Shown: piece after piece, positions 16,577-25,412 of the stretch
Position numbering within the stretch: position 1 is the stretch's first letter
Layout: each line of letters opens with the position of its first letter
NCBI RefSeq assembly: GCF_007830495.1
Contig: NZ_VLKW01000014.1
Location: 1-64,000, forward strand
Direction: 5' to 3'
Length of the DNA stretch: 64,000 nucleotides
Source of the DNA: Pseudoduganella flava
Lineage (GTDB): Bacteria; Pseudomonadota; Gammaproteobacteria; Burkholderiales; Burkholderiaceae_D
Translations under genes and position numbers: made by a program
The notes under the pieces: generated by a model
What the model was told of the DNA's origin: nothing
The model's database searches: none
What the model saw: the letters and a program-made list of their open reading frames with translations, nothing else

Positions 16577-17323
16577 TCAGTCCTTCTTCGGGCGGCCCGT
16601 CTTCAGTTGCGGCAGCGAGGCCAGCACGTTCTGCAACGTGGCCATGTCGATCTGGCTGATCAGCGCGACGCCGATGCGCAGCAGCTCGCTCTTCTTGATC
16701 TCGAAGCCGGCCTTCAGGCACGCCTTCTTCACCTGGCCCAGCACCGCGTATTCCGCTTCCGGCATCGTGAAGCTGTCGCGCACCAGGCGCTCCTTGCGGG
16801 GCTTTTCCTTCAGGATGTCGGTGGCTTTCTCGACGGGTTTCGCGGCCTTCGCGGGCTTGGCGGCGGCCTTCGTGGCCGGCTTGGCGGCGGGCTTTGCGCC
16901 TGCTTTCGCGGCGGGCTTCGCTGCCGGTTTTTCAGCCGCTTTTCCAGCGGCTTTCGCCGTCGTCTTCGGCTTGGCGGCCTTGGCAGGCTGCACCGCTTCC
17001 TTCGCCTTGGCGGCCGGCTTGGTGCTGTCCTTGGCGGCGGTCTTCGTGCCCTTGGCCGTGGTGGCCGCGGCCGGCTTCTCCGCCGCCTTGGCCGGTTTCT
17101 TCGCGGGCGCTGCCGGCTGCACCGCCGGCGCCGTGTCCTTCGCGGTGGCGCTCTTGCGCGCGGTCTTCGCGGCCGGCTTGTCGGCTTGCTTACTGGTTGC
17201 CGGCTTCTCGGCCGCCGGCTTGTCGGCCAGCTTTTCGGCCTGCTTGTCAGCCTGCTTGTCGGCCGGTGCGGCTTTCGTGAGGGTGTCGGCGGAGGTCTTG
17301 ATCACGTCGGTCTTGGCATTCAT
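16577..17323 (-). CDS. Lys/Ala/Pro-rich histone-like protein with conserved C-terminal domain
   Basis: This 248-residue protein has two parts. Residues about 1-175 are low complexity, built of PAAK, AAKP and KPA units, like histone H1 tails and AlgP. Residues about 178-248 are ordinary sequence: LVRDSFTMPEAEYAVLGQVK, then KACLKAGFEIKKSELLRIG, ALISQIDMATLQNVLASLP and the basic end GRPKKD. The C-terminal part is conserved in many Betaproteobacteria and looks like a small helical, possibly ribbon-helix-helix-like DNA-binding unit. Together this suggests a nucleoid-associated or condensing protein. The AT-rich stretch 17341-17365, with TATATT on the minus strand, is the likely promoter. The tail is prone to length change. 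Confidence 0.7.
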   Translation of the reverse strand: MNAKTDVIKTSADTLTKAAPADKQADKQAEKLADKPAAEKPATSKQADKPAAKTARKSATAKDTAPAVQPAAPAKKPAKAAEKPAAATTAKGTKTAAKDSTKPAAKAKEAVQPAKAAKPKTTAKAAGKAAEKPAAKPAAKAGAKPAAKPATKAAAKPAKAAKPVEKATDILKEKPRKERLVRDSFTMPEAEYAVLGQVKKACLKAGFEIKKSELLRIGVALISQIDMATLQNVLASLPQLKTGRPKKD

Positions 17324-17407
17324 GGATGCTCCTGAAAGTTGAACTATATAAATAATATATACGATTTTCCCGGAAAGAGCACCAACCCTTACATTTCTTA
17401 AGAAACG

Positions 17408-17869
17408 TCAAACTTCCGGTACTTGCCCGTGGCTGCGTTGCGCCAGCAGCGCTTCCAGTTCCGCGTTGCGCCGTTCCAGCTCGCGCCGCGCGTCGCGCAG
17501 CGCCAGGTGGGTGGACACGCGGGCAAACAGGATCGGTGGGCTGATCGGCTTCGTGATGTAATCGACGGCGCCCGCCGCCAGGCCTTTCGCCTCGTCCTCC
17601 GGCTGGCTCTTCGCCGTCAGGAAGATCACCGGCACTTCGGCCGTGCGCGGCTCGTGGCGGATGCGCCGGCACACTTCATAGCCGTCCATGTCCGGCATCA
17701 TCACGTCCAGCAGCACCATGTCGACGCCGCCCGCCAGCAGGATCTGCAGCGCCACATTGCCGTTGGTGGCGACTTTCGTGTTGTACTTCTCCTTCAACAG
17801 CGCCGACAGCAGCATGATGTTGTCCGGCGTGTCGTCGACGATCAGGACGGTGGAACGGGGTGCATTCAT
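17408..17869 (-). CDS. Response regulator, stand-alone receiver with coiled tail
   Basis: This 153-residue protein has a receiver domain (about 5-125) with VLIVDDTPDNIMLLSALLK, the phospho-acceptor Asp55 in VLLDVMMPDMDGYE, the Thr of FLTAKSQ and a Lys in YITKPIS. The last 30 residues, LRDARRELERRNAELEALL, form a short coiled coil without an output domain. This resembles receivers that dimerise through a tail or act on another protein. It is the last gene of an operon; its ATG overlaps the stop of the hybrid kinase by four bases. The kinase in front, with its own HPt domain, is the probable phosphodonor. Confidence 0.92.
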   Translation of the reverse strand: MNAPRSTVLIVDDTPDNIMLLSALLKEKYNTKVATNGNVALQILLAGGVDMVLLDVMMPDMDGYEVCRRIRHEPRTAEVPVIFLTAKSQPEDEAKGLAAGAVDYITKPISPPILFARVSTHLALRDARRELERRNAELEALLAQRSHGQVPEV

Positions 17870-20800
17870 GAAGCCTCCTGGGCGGCGGCGTCCAGCACCT
17901 GCCGGGCCGCGTCGAACTCGTAATTGGCGATGTGCGCGGCCAGGCGCTCCAGCGCGGCGGGCGCCAGCACGTCCGCCAGCGCGGCGCGCACGCCGGCGAA
18001 GTATTCGGTGCTGTCGCCGTTGTACTCGGCCAGCAGCGTGCGCAGGCGGGCCAGCGCCTCGCCCGCTGTCACGTCATCCGCGCCGGCGCCCGGCACGCCG
18101 GCTTCGATCGTGGCGAAATGCACGTCCAGGCTGCCGATCGTCGTGCACAGCGTGGCGGTCAGCTCGCTGACGAGGGTGGCGGCAGGCACCTCGCCCCGCT
18201 CCAGCAGCTCCTCGACGGCGCGGGCGGACGCCTCGACGCCGTTGGCGCCCACGTTGCCGGCCACGCCCCGCAACGTATGGGCGCGCCGGCGCGCGGCAGC
18301 ATGCTCGCCGCGCGCCAGCTCCGCCGCGATGGCGGCGGCGGCGTCGCGCTGCGACAGGCGGAAGCGGTCCAGCAGCTGCAGGTACAGCTCCTGGTTGCCG
18401 GCCACGTGGCGCAGGCCGCGCGCCGTGTCGATCCCCACCAGCAGCGGCGCGCCCCCCTCTTCACCGTCGCGCGGCGCACGCGGCGCCACCGGCGGCATCG
18501 GCCGCCCCAGCCAGCGCGCCAGCGTGGCATACAGCAGGTGCGGGTCGATCGGCTTCGTCACGTAATCCTGCATGCCTTCGGCCAGGCAGCGCTCGCGCAC
18601 GTCGGCCAGCGCGTGTGCCGTCATCGCGATCACGGGCAGGCTGTCGAAGCGCCGGTCGCGGCGCAGCTCCGACGTCGTCTCATGGCCGTCCAGCGCCGGC
18701 ATCTCCAGGTCCATCAGCACCAGGTCGTAATACGCCGGGCCGGCGGCGGCCAGCAGGTCGAGCGCCTCGCGGCCGTTGCCGGCCGTCTCGACGGCGATGC
18801 CCTGCACCTGCATCAGTTCCGCGGCGATCTGCTGGTTGACGGGATTGTCCTCCACCAGCAGCACGCGGCCCGTCACCTCCAGCCGCGTGCCGTCGTCGGG
18901 CCGGCCCGCATGCCCGGGAGGCGCGGCCAGCGTCACGAGCGTATCGACGAGCGCGGACTGGGCGATCGGCTTGAAGAGGTAGCCGATGAAGCCCGCCTCG
19001 TCGGCCTCGCGCTGCACGTCCTCGTTCCCGAACGCCGTCACCAGCACCATGCCGGGCCGGCGGCGCAGGGGTTCCGCCGCGATCCTGCGCGCCAGCTCGA
19101 TACCGTCCAGGCCGGGCATCTGCCAGTCCGTCAGCACCAGCGCATACGGGTCGCCGGCCGCATCGGCCGCGCGCACGTCCGCCAGCGCGGCCTGGCCCGA
19201 TCCCGCCGTGCCGACCCGCAGCGGCAGCGCGCGCACCGCCGCGGCCAGCACGTCCAGCGCCACCGGGTTGTCGTCGACCAGCAGCACGCGGGCGCCGTGC
19301 AGCGCCGCCGGCACCACCGCCGCGCGCTCGGCCTCGCCGGACATCCCGAACTCCAGGTCGAACGTGAACACGGAACCCTTCCTTTGTTCGCTGTGCACGG
19401 TGATCGTGCCGCCCATCAGCCGCACCAGCTGCTGCGAGATCGACAGGCCCAGGCCCGTGCCGCCGAACTGCCGCGCGGCGCCGCCTTCGCCCTGGCTGAA
19501 CGCGCGGAACAGCTTGCCCATCTGCTCTTCCGGCATGCCGATGCCGGTGTCGCGCACGGCAAAGCGCAGCGCAACGCGGTTGGACTGCGGGCCGGACGCG
19601 GGATCGGGCAGCTGGGTGCACGACAGTTCCAGCTCGCCCTGGGCCGTGAACTTGACGGCATTGTTGACGAGGTTGATCAGCACCTGCCCCAGCCGCAGCG
19701 GATCGCCGACCAGCCGGCGCGGGATCGCCGGTGGCACGTTGAACAGGTATTCGAGCTGCTTGTCGGCCGCCTTCTGGCTCGTCACGCTGGCCACGTTGGC
19801 CAGCACGTCGTCGAGGAAGAACGGCACCTCCTCCACTTCCAGCCGGCCCGCCTCGATCTTCGAGAAGTCGAGGATGTCGTTGATGATGCCCAAGAGCGCC
19901 AGCGCGGCGCGGTGGATCTTGCTGACGTAGTCGTGCTGCTTGGCGTTCAGGTCGGTGCGCAGCGCCAGGTAGGCCATGCCGATGATCGCGCTCATCGGCG
20001 TGCGGATCTCGTGGCTCATGTTGGCGAGGAATTCCGATTTGGCGATATTGGCCGCCTCGGCGCGCACGTTCGCCGCCACCAGCTTCTGTTCGCGCTCGCG
20101 CCGCTCGGAGATGTCGCGGATGAAGCCGCAGAATTCGAAGTCCTCGGCATCCAGGTCGATGCGGGTGATCGACAGCTCGATGGGAAATTCGCTGCCGTCC
20201 GCCCGCAAGCCTTCCAGTTCGATGCGCCGGTCCAGCACCGCGCCGCTGCCCTGGCCGGCCAGGTAGCGCTCCATGCCCTTGCGGTGGTCCATCCGGTAGC
20301 GCGGCGGGATGATCAGCGTATCGAGCGGCTGGCCCAGCGCCTCGTCGCGCCCGTAGCCGAAGATGATCTCGGCCTGCCGGTTCCAGCCCACCACGCGGCC
20401 CTTGCGGTCCATCGTCACGACGGCGTCCAGCGCCGTGTCGACGATCGCGCGCAGCTTCCGCTCGCTGTCGCGGGCCACCTGGATCGTCGTCTTCAGCTCC
20501 TGCGTGCGGGCGTCGATCTTCTGTTCCAGGTCGCCGTTCAGTTCGCGCAGCTCGCTCTCGGCATAGCGCAGCCGGGTCAGCGTGTCGCGGAAGCTGCGCA
20601 CGGCGATCGACAGCCGGCCCACCTGGTCGGTCCGGCCGATGCCGGACAGCTCGATCTCCGTCTTGCCCTGGGCGAGCTTTTCCAGCGCCTTCTGGATGTC
20701 GGCGAACGGCCGCACGGTCTTGCGTGCCACGAGGAAGATCGAGACGACGATCGTCAGCGCCAGCAGCAGGTTGATGCCGAGCGCCTGCAGCAACTGGCGG

Positions 20801-21267
20801 CGCAGCTCCTCGTCCGCGCCGCGGCGCGAGTACGACAGGTCGATCGCACCGACGAGGAAGGTGCGGCTGCCGTCCTGGAAGCTGATGTCGCGGTGCACGG
20901 TGACGGCCTTCTTCTCGTCGATCTTCGTCGTCGTGAAGCTGGCCAGCTCGGCGCCGTTCGGCGCCAGCACGCGCAGCATCAGCACTTCGGGGGTGGCGCG
21001 CATCGCGTCGACGACGCTGGTGATCGCCGCGCCGTTGATGTCGAACAGCGGCCGCGCCAGCGCCTGCGACAGCACGGTGACGAGCCGCTCGGAGCGTTCC
21101 TGCAGGTGCAGCTCCGCCTCGGCGCGCAGGGTGCGCACCGCATACGTGGTGTACGCCGCTGTCGCCAGCGCGACGGCCAGGAAGATCGACACCGCCAGGC
21201 GCAGTACGATGTCGCGTTGCCAGACGTCGCGCAGGCGGCGCAGCGCGTTCAAGCCTTTGTGCGTCAA
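17866..21267 (-). CDS. Hybrid sensor histidine kinase with PAS, two receivers and HPt
   Basis: This 1133-residue membrane kinase has the following order. Two membrane helices (about 17-38 and 168-190) flank a periplasmic sensor loop. HAMP spans about 190-245 and PAS about 275-395. HisKA carries His419 in MSHEIRTPMSAIIG, and the ATPase domain about 530-650 contains GTGLGLSIS. Receiver 1 has Asp714 (VLTDWQMPGLDG) and receiver 2 has Asp853 (VLMDLEMPALDG). HPt carries His997 in RRRAHTLRGVAGN. All phosphorelay residues are present. It overlaps by four bases both the periplasmic binding protein upstream and the response regulator downstream, so the three are made together. The binding protein may feed a signal to the periplasmic loop. 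Confidence 0.95.
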   Translation of the reverse strand: MTHKGLNALRRLRDVWQRDIVLRLAVSIFLAVALATAAYTTYAVRTLRAEAELHLQERSERLVTVLSQALARPLFDINGAAITSVVDAMRATPEVLMLRVLAPNGAELASFTTTKIDEKKAVTVHRDISFQDGSRTFLVGAIDLSYSRRGADEELRRQLLQALGINLLLALTIVVSIFLVARKTVRPFADIQKALEKLAQGKTEIELSGIGRTDQVGRLSIAVRSFRDTLTRLRYAESELRELNGDLEQKIDARTQELKTTIQVARDSERKLRAIVDTALDAVVTMDRKGRVVGWNRQAEIIFGYGRDEALGQPLDTLIIPPRYRMDHRKGMERYLAGQGSGAVLDRRIELEGLRADGSEFPIELSITRIDLDAEDFEFCGFIRDISERREREQKLVAANVRAEAANIAKSEFLANMSHEIRTPMSAIIGMAYLALRTDLNAKQHDYVSKIHRAALALLGIINDILDFSKIEAGRLEVEEVPFFLDDVLANVASVTSQKAADKQLEYLFNVPPAIPRRLVGDPLRLGQVLINLVNNAVKFTAQGELELSCTQLPDPASGPQSNRVALRFAVRDTGIGMPEEQMGKLFRAFSQGEGGAARQFGGTGLGLSISQQLVRLMGGTITVHSEQRKGSVFTFDLEFGMSGEAERAAVVPAALHGARVLLVDDNPVALDVLAAAVRALPLRVGTAGSGQAALADVRAADAAGDPYALVLTDWQMPGLDGIELARRIAAEPLRRRPGMVLVTAFGNEDVQREADEAGFIGYLFKPIAQSALVDTLVTLAAPPGHAGRPDDGTRLEVTGRVLLVEDNPVNQQIAAELMQVQGIAVETAGNGREALDLLAAAGPAYYDLVLMDLEMPALDGHETTSELRRDRRFDSLPVIAMTAHALADVRERCLAEGMQDYVTKPIDPHLLYATLARWLGRPMPPVAPRAPRDGEEGGAPLLVGIDTARGLRHVAGNQELYLQLLDRFRLSQRDAAAAIAAELARGEHAAARRRAHTLRGVAGNVGANGVEASARAVEELLERGEVPAATLVSELTATLCTTIGSLDVHFATIEAGVPGAGADDVTAGEALARLRTLLAEYNGDSTEYFAGVRAALADVLAPAALERLAAHIANYEFDAARQVLDAAAQEAS

Positions 21268-22124
21268 GGCTGCTTGCCCTTGCCGGCCTCCGGCACCTCG
21301 AGCTTCTCGAGCTTGCGGTAGGCCGCGCTGTTGCGTGCAGCTTCCACCGCATCCCAGATGCGCCGCGCCAGTTCGGGGCGGCGTTCGACCATCTGGTGCG
21401 ACAGGAGCAGGAAATACGGTTTCTCGATCAACGGCCGCGGCAGCGCTTCGATCTGCGGGCCATACGGGCCGGCCAGCAACGTGCGCGCATCGCTGCCGCC
21501 GACGGCCGCGGCGGCCACCCGGCCCGCCAGCAGCTTGCGCACCAGTTCATCGGCGCGCTGGCTGCCTTCGTCGACCGTAACGTTCAGGCTGCGCAGCACG
21601 TCGGTGACGGAATAGCCCAGCTGCGCGCCGATGGCGCCGTCGACGTTGTACAGCGCCTTGCCGTCCCACTCGACGTTGCTGCCCTTGCGGCGCAGCAGCA
21701 CGTATTTGTCGATGTGCATGCGCTTGGCGACGTCCGGCGTGGCGCCGCCCGGGTATTCGCCGATCTCGCGGCGGTCCGTCTTGAAGCTGACGGCGAACGC
21801 GCCATCCACCGCATTGGCCTTCAGCTGCGCAAGGCAGCGCTTGAACGGCATGCTCTGGAAATCGAAGGTGACACCGGCGCGCTCGCCGGCCAGTTTCAGC
21901 AGCTCGAAGTTCAGGCCGCGGCCATCCTCGGTGCGCCACGGCCGCACGTCGGCCCGTTCGTAGCACAGTGTGACGACCTGGGCGGCCTGCGCCGGCACGG
22001 CCGTCATCACGGCCATAAGCGCAGCCGAAAGCGCGCCGGCCACGCCCAGCGCCACCGCGATGATCGCCCTGCCCGCGCGCCCCGGCGAATGTGCCGCCCG
22101 GTGCGCCGCTCCCTGTACCGCCAT
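21264..22124 (-). CDS. Periplasmic solute-binding protein, likely sensor partner
   Basis: This 286-residue protein of the family-3 (amino-acid type) periplasmic binding fold starts after a signal peptide, VGVAGALSA-like, that ends PAQAAQ. Core pieces are LCYERADVRPWRTEDGRGL, MPFKRCLAQLKANAVDGAFA and GAIGAQLGYSVTDVLRSLN. I start at the ATG at 22124, which has GGAG six bases upstream; farther in-frame starts at 22136 and 22184 have none. No ABC permease or ATPase is near. Instead it overlaps the hybrid kinase gene, so a role as a soluble periplasmic receptor for that kinase is more likely than transport. The ligand is unknown. Confidence 0.85.
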   Translation of the reverse strand: MAVQGAAHRAAHSPGRAGRAIIAVALGVAGALSAALMAVMTAVPAQAAQVVTLCYERADVRPWRTEDGRGLNFELLKLAGERAGVTFDFQSMPFKRCLAQLKANAVDGAFAVSFKTDRREIGEYPGGATPDVAKRMHIDKYVLLRRKGSNVEWDGKALYNVDGAIGAQLGYSVTDVLRSLNVTVDEGSQRADELVRKLLAGRVAAAAVGGSDARTLLAGPYGPQIEALPRPLIEKPYFLLLSHQMVERRPELARRIWDAVEAARNSAAYRKLEKLEVPEAGKGKQP

Positions 22125-22251
22125 GCCCGTCTCCATGCTGCGCCGCCGATGTGCGGCTACCCTATAGTGTAAGCAAAAGTGCAAGGCAGGGGTACATTCT
22201 GATTAACAATATTTTTGCCGAGCTGCAATCGGCGCAACAGGTGCCAGGTCA

Positions 22252-22264
22252 GGTGTCTGACACC
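22252..22264. repeat. GGTGTCTGACACC palindrome, second copy
   Basis: This 13-base palindrome is identical to the end of the inverted repeat at 569-581. It lies eight bases from the ppx stop codon, preceded by CAGGTGCCAGGTCA. It may be a solitary half of the same dispersed element. Confidence 0.65.
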
Positions 22265-22271
22265 GGCTGCT

Positions 22272-23726
22272 TCAGGTGCTGGTGCGCACGCTGAGGTCCA
22301 CGCCCACTTCGTCCCACTGTTCCTGTTCCTTCTCGATCCAGTACGACAGCGTGGGGTGGCCGGCCACCCATTCGCGGCGCAGTTCCAGCTCGATGCGGTT
22401 CTTCATCCTCAGCTTCGGCTGCACTTCGTCGGCCGTGACGCGGGCGTGCATGAACACGATCGCCAGGCGCAGCGCGACGACGGCGCGGGCGAAGTCGGTG
22501 TCGGCCAGGAACTCGCCGACCTTGCGCAGATTGCCCTTCTGCGCCATCAGCAGGCGGCTCATCATGCGCTGCTCGCGCGTCGTGAAGCCCGGCAGGTCGG
22601 CATTTTCCACCATGTAGGCGGCGTGCTTGTGGTGGCCCGTCTGCGAGATCGCCTGGCCCACCTCGTGCAGCAGCGCGCTCCAGTACAGCAGCCGCGGCGT
22701 GGCTTCGCTGGCGGGCTTCAACTGTTCCAGCAGCGCCAGCGCGTCGTCCGCCACGCGGGCCGCGCGCGCCTCGTCGACGTGGAACTTGCGGGCGAAGTCG
22801 CGCACCGACTGCTCGCGCCGGTCGCGCCGCATCTCGCGCAGGTACAGGTCCCACATCACGCCGATGCGCAGGCCCGCTTCGATGGGGAAGATCTCGTCGA
22901 TGTCCAGCTCGTGCATCACGCCGATCAGGATCGCCAGGCCGCCGATCACGGTCGACGCGCGGTCCGGGCGCAGGCCCGGCATGTCGATCTTCGACACGTG
23001 GCCGAACGCGATGAAGCGCTGCTGCAGCGCGGCCAGGCTGTCCGGCGTGATGCCCTTGCCCAGGCCGTTCTTCTCGATCGCCTCGGCGATCGCGCGGATC
23101 GTGCCGGACGAGCCGTACGCGCGCTTCCAGTACTGCGGCATGTACGGCGGCGCGCCGTCCTCGAAATGGCTGCGCGCGGACAGGATCGCCGCCTCGAACG
23201 ACGGCGCGTCGACGTAGCCGCCGATGAAGAACGACAGGCTTTGCTTGACGCTGCCGACGCTGAACGACTCGACCCGCTCGATGTCCGGGCCGCGGCCCAG
23301 GATCAGCTCCGTCGAGCCGCCGCCGATGTCGACGACGAGGCGCCGCTCGGCCGGCTGGGCCAGCGCATTCGCCACGCCCATGTAGATCAGCCGCCCCTCC
23401 TCCTCGCCGGAGATGATTTCAATCGGATACCCGATGGCCTGCTCGGCCAGCGGCAGGAACGCCGCGATGTTGCGGGCCTGCCGCATCGTCGACGTGGCGA
23501 CGACCCGCACCGCGTCGAGCTGGTAGGCCGCCAGCAAGGCGGCAAAGCTCTTCAGGCACGCCAGGGCGCGCTGCTGGGCCGCCTCGGTGAGGTTGCCGGC
23601 CGCGTCGAGCCCCGCCGCCAGCCGGATCGGCTCGCGCATGCTCTTGGCCACCCGGATCGTGTCGCCGTCGTGCTTGCCTATCGAAAGGCGGAAACTGTTC
23701 GATCCCAGATCGACCGCTGCGTACAT
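22272..23726 (-). CDS. ppx: Exopolyphosphatase / guanosine pentaphosphate phosphatase
   Basis: This cytoplasmic enzyme of the Ppx/GppA family removes terminal phosphate from polyphosphate and may also convert pppGpp to ppGpp. The 484-residue protein starts MYAAVDLGSNSFRLSIG, the phosphate-1 loop of the ASKHA fold. It has GEEEGRLIYMGVA, the second loop VVDIGGGSTELILG near 140-155, and a C-terminal HD-like helical region with ALLHEVGQAISQTGHHKHA. I prefer the ATG at 23726, which has GGAA upstream, to the in-frame ATG at 23738. It is a single gene; no ppk is adjacent. Sequence does not separate Ppx from GppA activity. Confidence 0.93.
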   Translation of the reverse strand: MYAAVDLGSNSFRLSIGKHDGDTIRVAKSMREPIRLAAGLDAAGNLTEAAQQRALACLKSFAALLAAYQLDAVRVVATSTMRQARNIAAFLPLAEQAIGYPIEIISGEEEGRLIYMGVANALAQPAERRLVVDIGGGSTELILGRGPDIERVESFSVGSVKQSLSFFIGGYVDAPSFEAAILSARSHFEDGAPPYMPQYWKRAYGSSGTIRAIAEAIEKNGLGKGITPDSLAALQQRFIAFGHVSKIDMPGLRPDRASTVIGGLAILIGVMHELDIDEIFPIEAGLRIGVMWDLYLREMRRDRREQSVRDFARKFHVDEARAARVADDALALLEQLKPASEATPRLLYWSALLHEVGQAISQTGHHKHAAYMVENADLPGFTTREQRMMSRLLMAQKGNLRKVGEFLADTDFARAVVALRLAIVFMHARVTADEVQPKLRMKNRIELELRREWVAGHPTLSYWIEKEQEQWDEVGVDLSVRTST

Positions 23727-23817
23727 CGGGTATTCCATTTATATTGTTTATATCGAAAATCCTATCACATTAGTCCGTCATGATGACCGGATGATGACAG
23801 GATCCCGTGCGGCGCCG

Positions 23818-24993
23818 TCAGCTGTCGGTGCCGGTGCCCTCGGCCGCGGGCGGCGGCGCCGCCACGACCTGGTTGCGGCCGCGCAGCTTGGCGGCCTGCA
23901 GCGCCTCGTCGGCGCGCTTGAACAGGCTGACGGTGGAATCGTCGGCGCGGATCGTCGTCACGCCCAGGCTGGCCGTCAGGTTGATCACTGCGCGTTCCGC
24001 CTTGACGGGCAGCGCCTCGAGCGCCGCGCGGATGCGCTCGGCCACGTTGACGGCGTCCGCCAGCGTCGTGCGCGGCAGCAGGAGCGCGAATTCGGCACCG
24101 CCCAGGCGGCCCATCTGGTCGCTGTCGCGCAGCTGGCGGCGGCAGGCATCGACCATCGCTTTCAGCACCTTGTCGCCGACCGCATGGCCGTAGTGGTCGT
24201 TGACGCGCTTGAACTGGTCCAGATTGAGGATCACCAGCGCGGTCGGCTGGCCGGGCCGGCGCGCCAGCGCCAGCCACGGCGCCAGCGCCTGGTAGAAGCC
24301 GCGCCGGTTCGGCACGTCCGTCAGCGGGTCGACCACTTCCAGCCGCGCCAGCTGCTGGCGCAGCGATTCGCGCTCGAGCAGCAGGTAGCCGCCGGCCGCG
24401 AACAGCATCGCCAGGTAGAAGGCCGCATAGCCCAGCCCCTGCAGCTGGGCCGGGCCGACGCCGGGCCAACCCTGCGGCAGGGCCCACGTCAGCAAGCCGC
24501 GGCCGGCGATGGCCAGCGCCAGCACGGCGGTGGCCACGGCGAGGAAGCGGCGCAGCATGCTGGCCTCGCGCCAGCCGACGGCCAGCGCGGCGGCGCCGGC
24601 CAGCAGGAAGGCGCCGGCAATCGCCGAGCCGGCGGCCACGCGCAGCGCCGGATCGATGTCGAGCACATAGCAGGCCACGAACGCGGCGCTGGCCAGGCCG
24701 AGGGCGGGCAGCAGGATGCGGCGCCAGCCCGGGCGGCCGGCGCGTTCCCACAGTGCGCCCGCGTCCAGCGCGATGCCGGCGAACAGCGCCACGTTGGCGA
24801 CGGGGCCGGCCAGCAGTTCGGGGATCACGCCGCGGAAGTACAGCAACAGCCACGCGCAGGCCTGGACCTGGCGCGCCAAGGTGAACGTGGCGAAGCGGCC
24901 GCGGTGACGGTTGTCGATGTCTTGAAAGAAGAGCGCCGCGGTGAGCGCCAGGTTGCCAAGCGCCAGGGTCAGGACCAGCGTCTTGACGTCCAC
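23818..24993 (-). CDS. Membrane-bound GGDEF protein with altered GGAEF motif
   Basis: This 391-residue protein has about six to seven hydrophobic N-terminal segments (residues 1-215) and a C-terminal GGDEF domain (about 225-385). The active-site motif reads GGAEF at 298-302 in place of GG(D/E)EF, so a metal-binding acidic residue is replaced by Ala. The allosteric inhibitory site RDSD sits at 289-292, at the usual distance, which is a hint that c-di-GMP may still be bound. Diguanylate cyclase activity may therefore be weak or lost, and it could act as a c-di-GMP receptor. The start is a GTG at 24993, two bases from the stop of the small upstream gene, so coupling is likely. Confidence 0.88.
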   Translation of the reverse strand: MDVKTLVLTLALGNLALTAALFFQDIDNRHRGRFATFTLARQVQACAWLLLYFRGVIPELLAGPVANVALFAGIALDAGALWERAGRPGWRRILLPALGLASAAFVACYVLDIDPALRVAAGSAIAGAFLLAGAAALAVGWREASMLRRFLAVATAVLALAIAGRGLLTWALPQGWPGVGPAQLQGLGYAAFYLAMLFAAGGYLLLERESLRQQLARLEVVDPLTDVPNRRGFYQALAPWLALARRPGQPTALVILNLDQFKRVNDHYGHAVGDKVLKAMVDACRRQLRDSDQMGRLGGAEFALLLPRTTLADAVNVAERIRAALEALPVKAERAVINLTASLGVTTIRADDSTVSLFKRADEALQAAKLRGRNQVVAAPPPAAEGTGTDS

Positions 24994-24994
24994 G

Positions 24995-25270
24995 TCAGAT
25001 CTCGTGCTCGACGTTCGTGGTGCCGTCGCCCACTTTCGAGGCCCAGGCTTTGGCGAAGATCTCCTTCTCGTCCTCGGTGGGCGCCTCGTGCCAGAACACG
25101 ATCAGCGTGCCCTTGTGGTCGTGCAGCTGCGAGAACTTCTGGATGAAGAATTCCTTGCCCGCCAGGTCGGCCAGCGCGGCTGCGTAACCGTACACGCGGT
25201 TCAGGCGTTCGATGCGGTCAGGCTCCGTGAAGCTGTTGGTCGCGGTAATGGTCGGGTGATCCAGAAACAT
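24995..25270 (-). CDS. Conserved hypothetical protein, 91 residues
   Basis: This small cytoplasmic protein starts MFLDHPTITATNSFTEPDRI with an excellent ribosome site, GGAGGA, five bases from the ATG. Middle segments RVYGYAAALADLAGKEFFIQ and FSQLHDHKGTLIVFWHEAP suggest a compact alpha/beta domain with conserved His and Glu residues. I do not recognise the family, though it has the look of a conserved gene and not a chance frame. It lies immediately upstream of, and is probably coupled to, the GGDEF protein. It could modulate that protein, but nothing in the sequence proves it. Confidence 0.7.
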   Translation of the reverse strand: MFLDHPTITATNSFTEPDRIERLNRVYGYAAALADLAGKEFFIQKFSQLHDHKGTLIVFWHEAPTEDEKEIFAKAWASKVGDGTTNVEHEI

Positions 25271-25412
25271 TCGATTCCTCCATCGGGGCCGGCCGCCCGG
25301 TGACGGCAATGTACCCACAAAACGATTTCATGTAAATCCAGCCGCCGGGGTACACTCTTGCGGCGAACCCGAGAGCTTAGCAGAACCTCGCCCCCGATAA
25401 CAAGTTGGCACC

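Noticed and set aside
17932..21321. Long plus-strand frame opposite the hybrid kinase
   Set aside because: It is a codon-position shadow with Arg/Gln/His bias; the kinase has all catalytic motifs.
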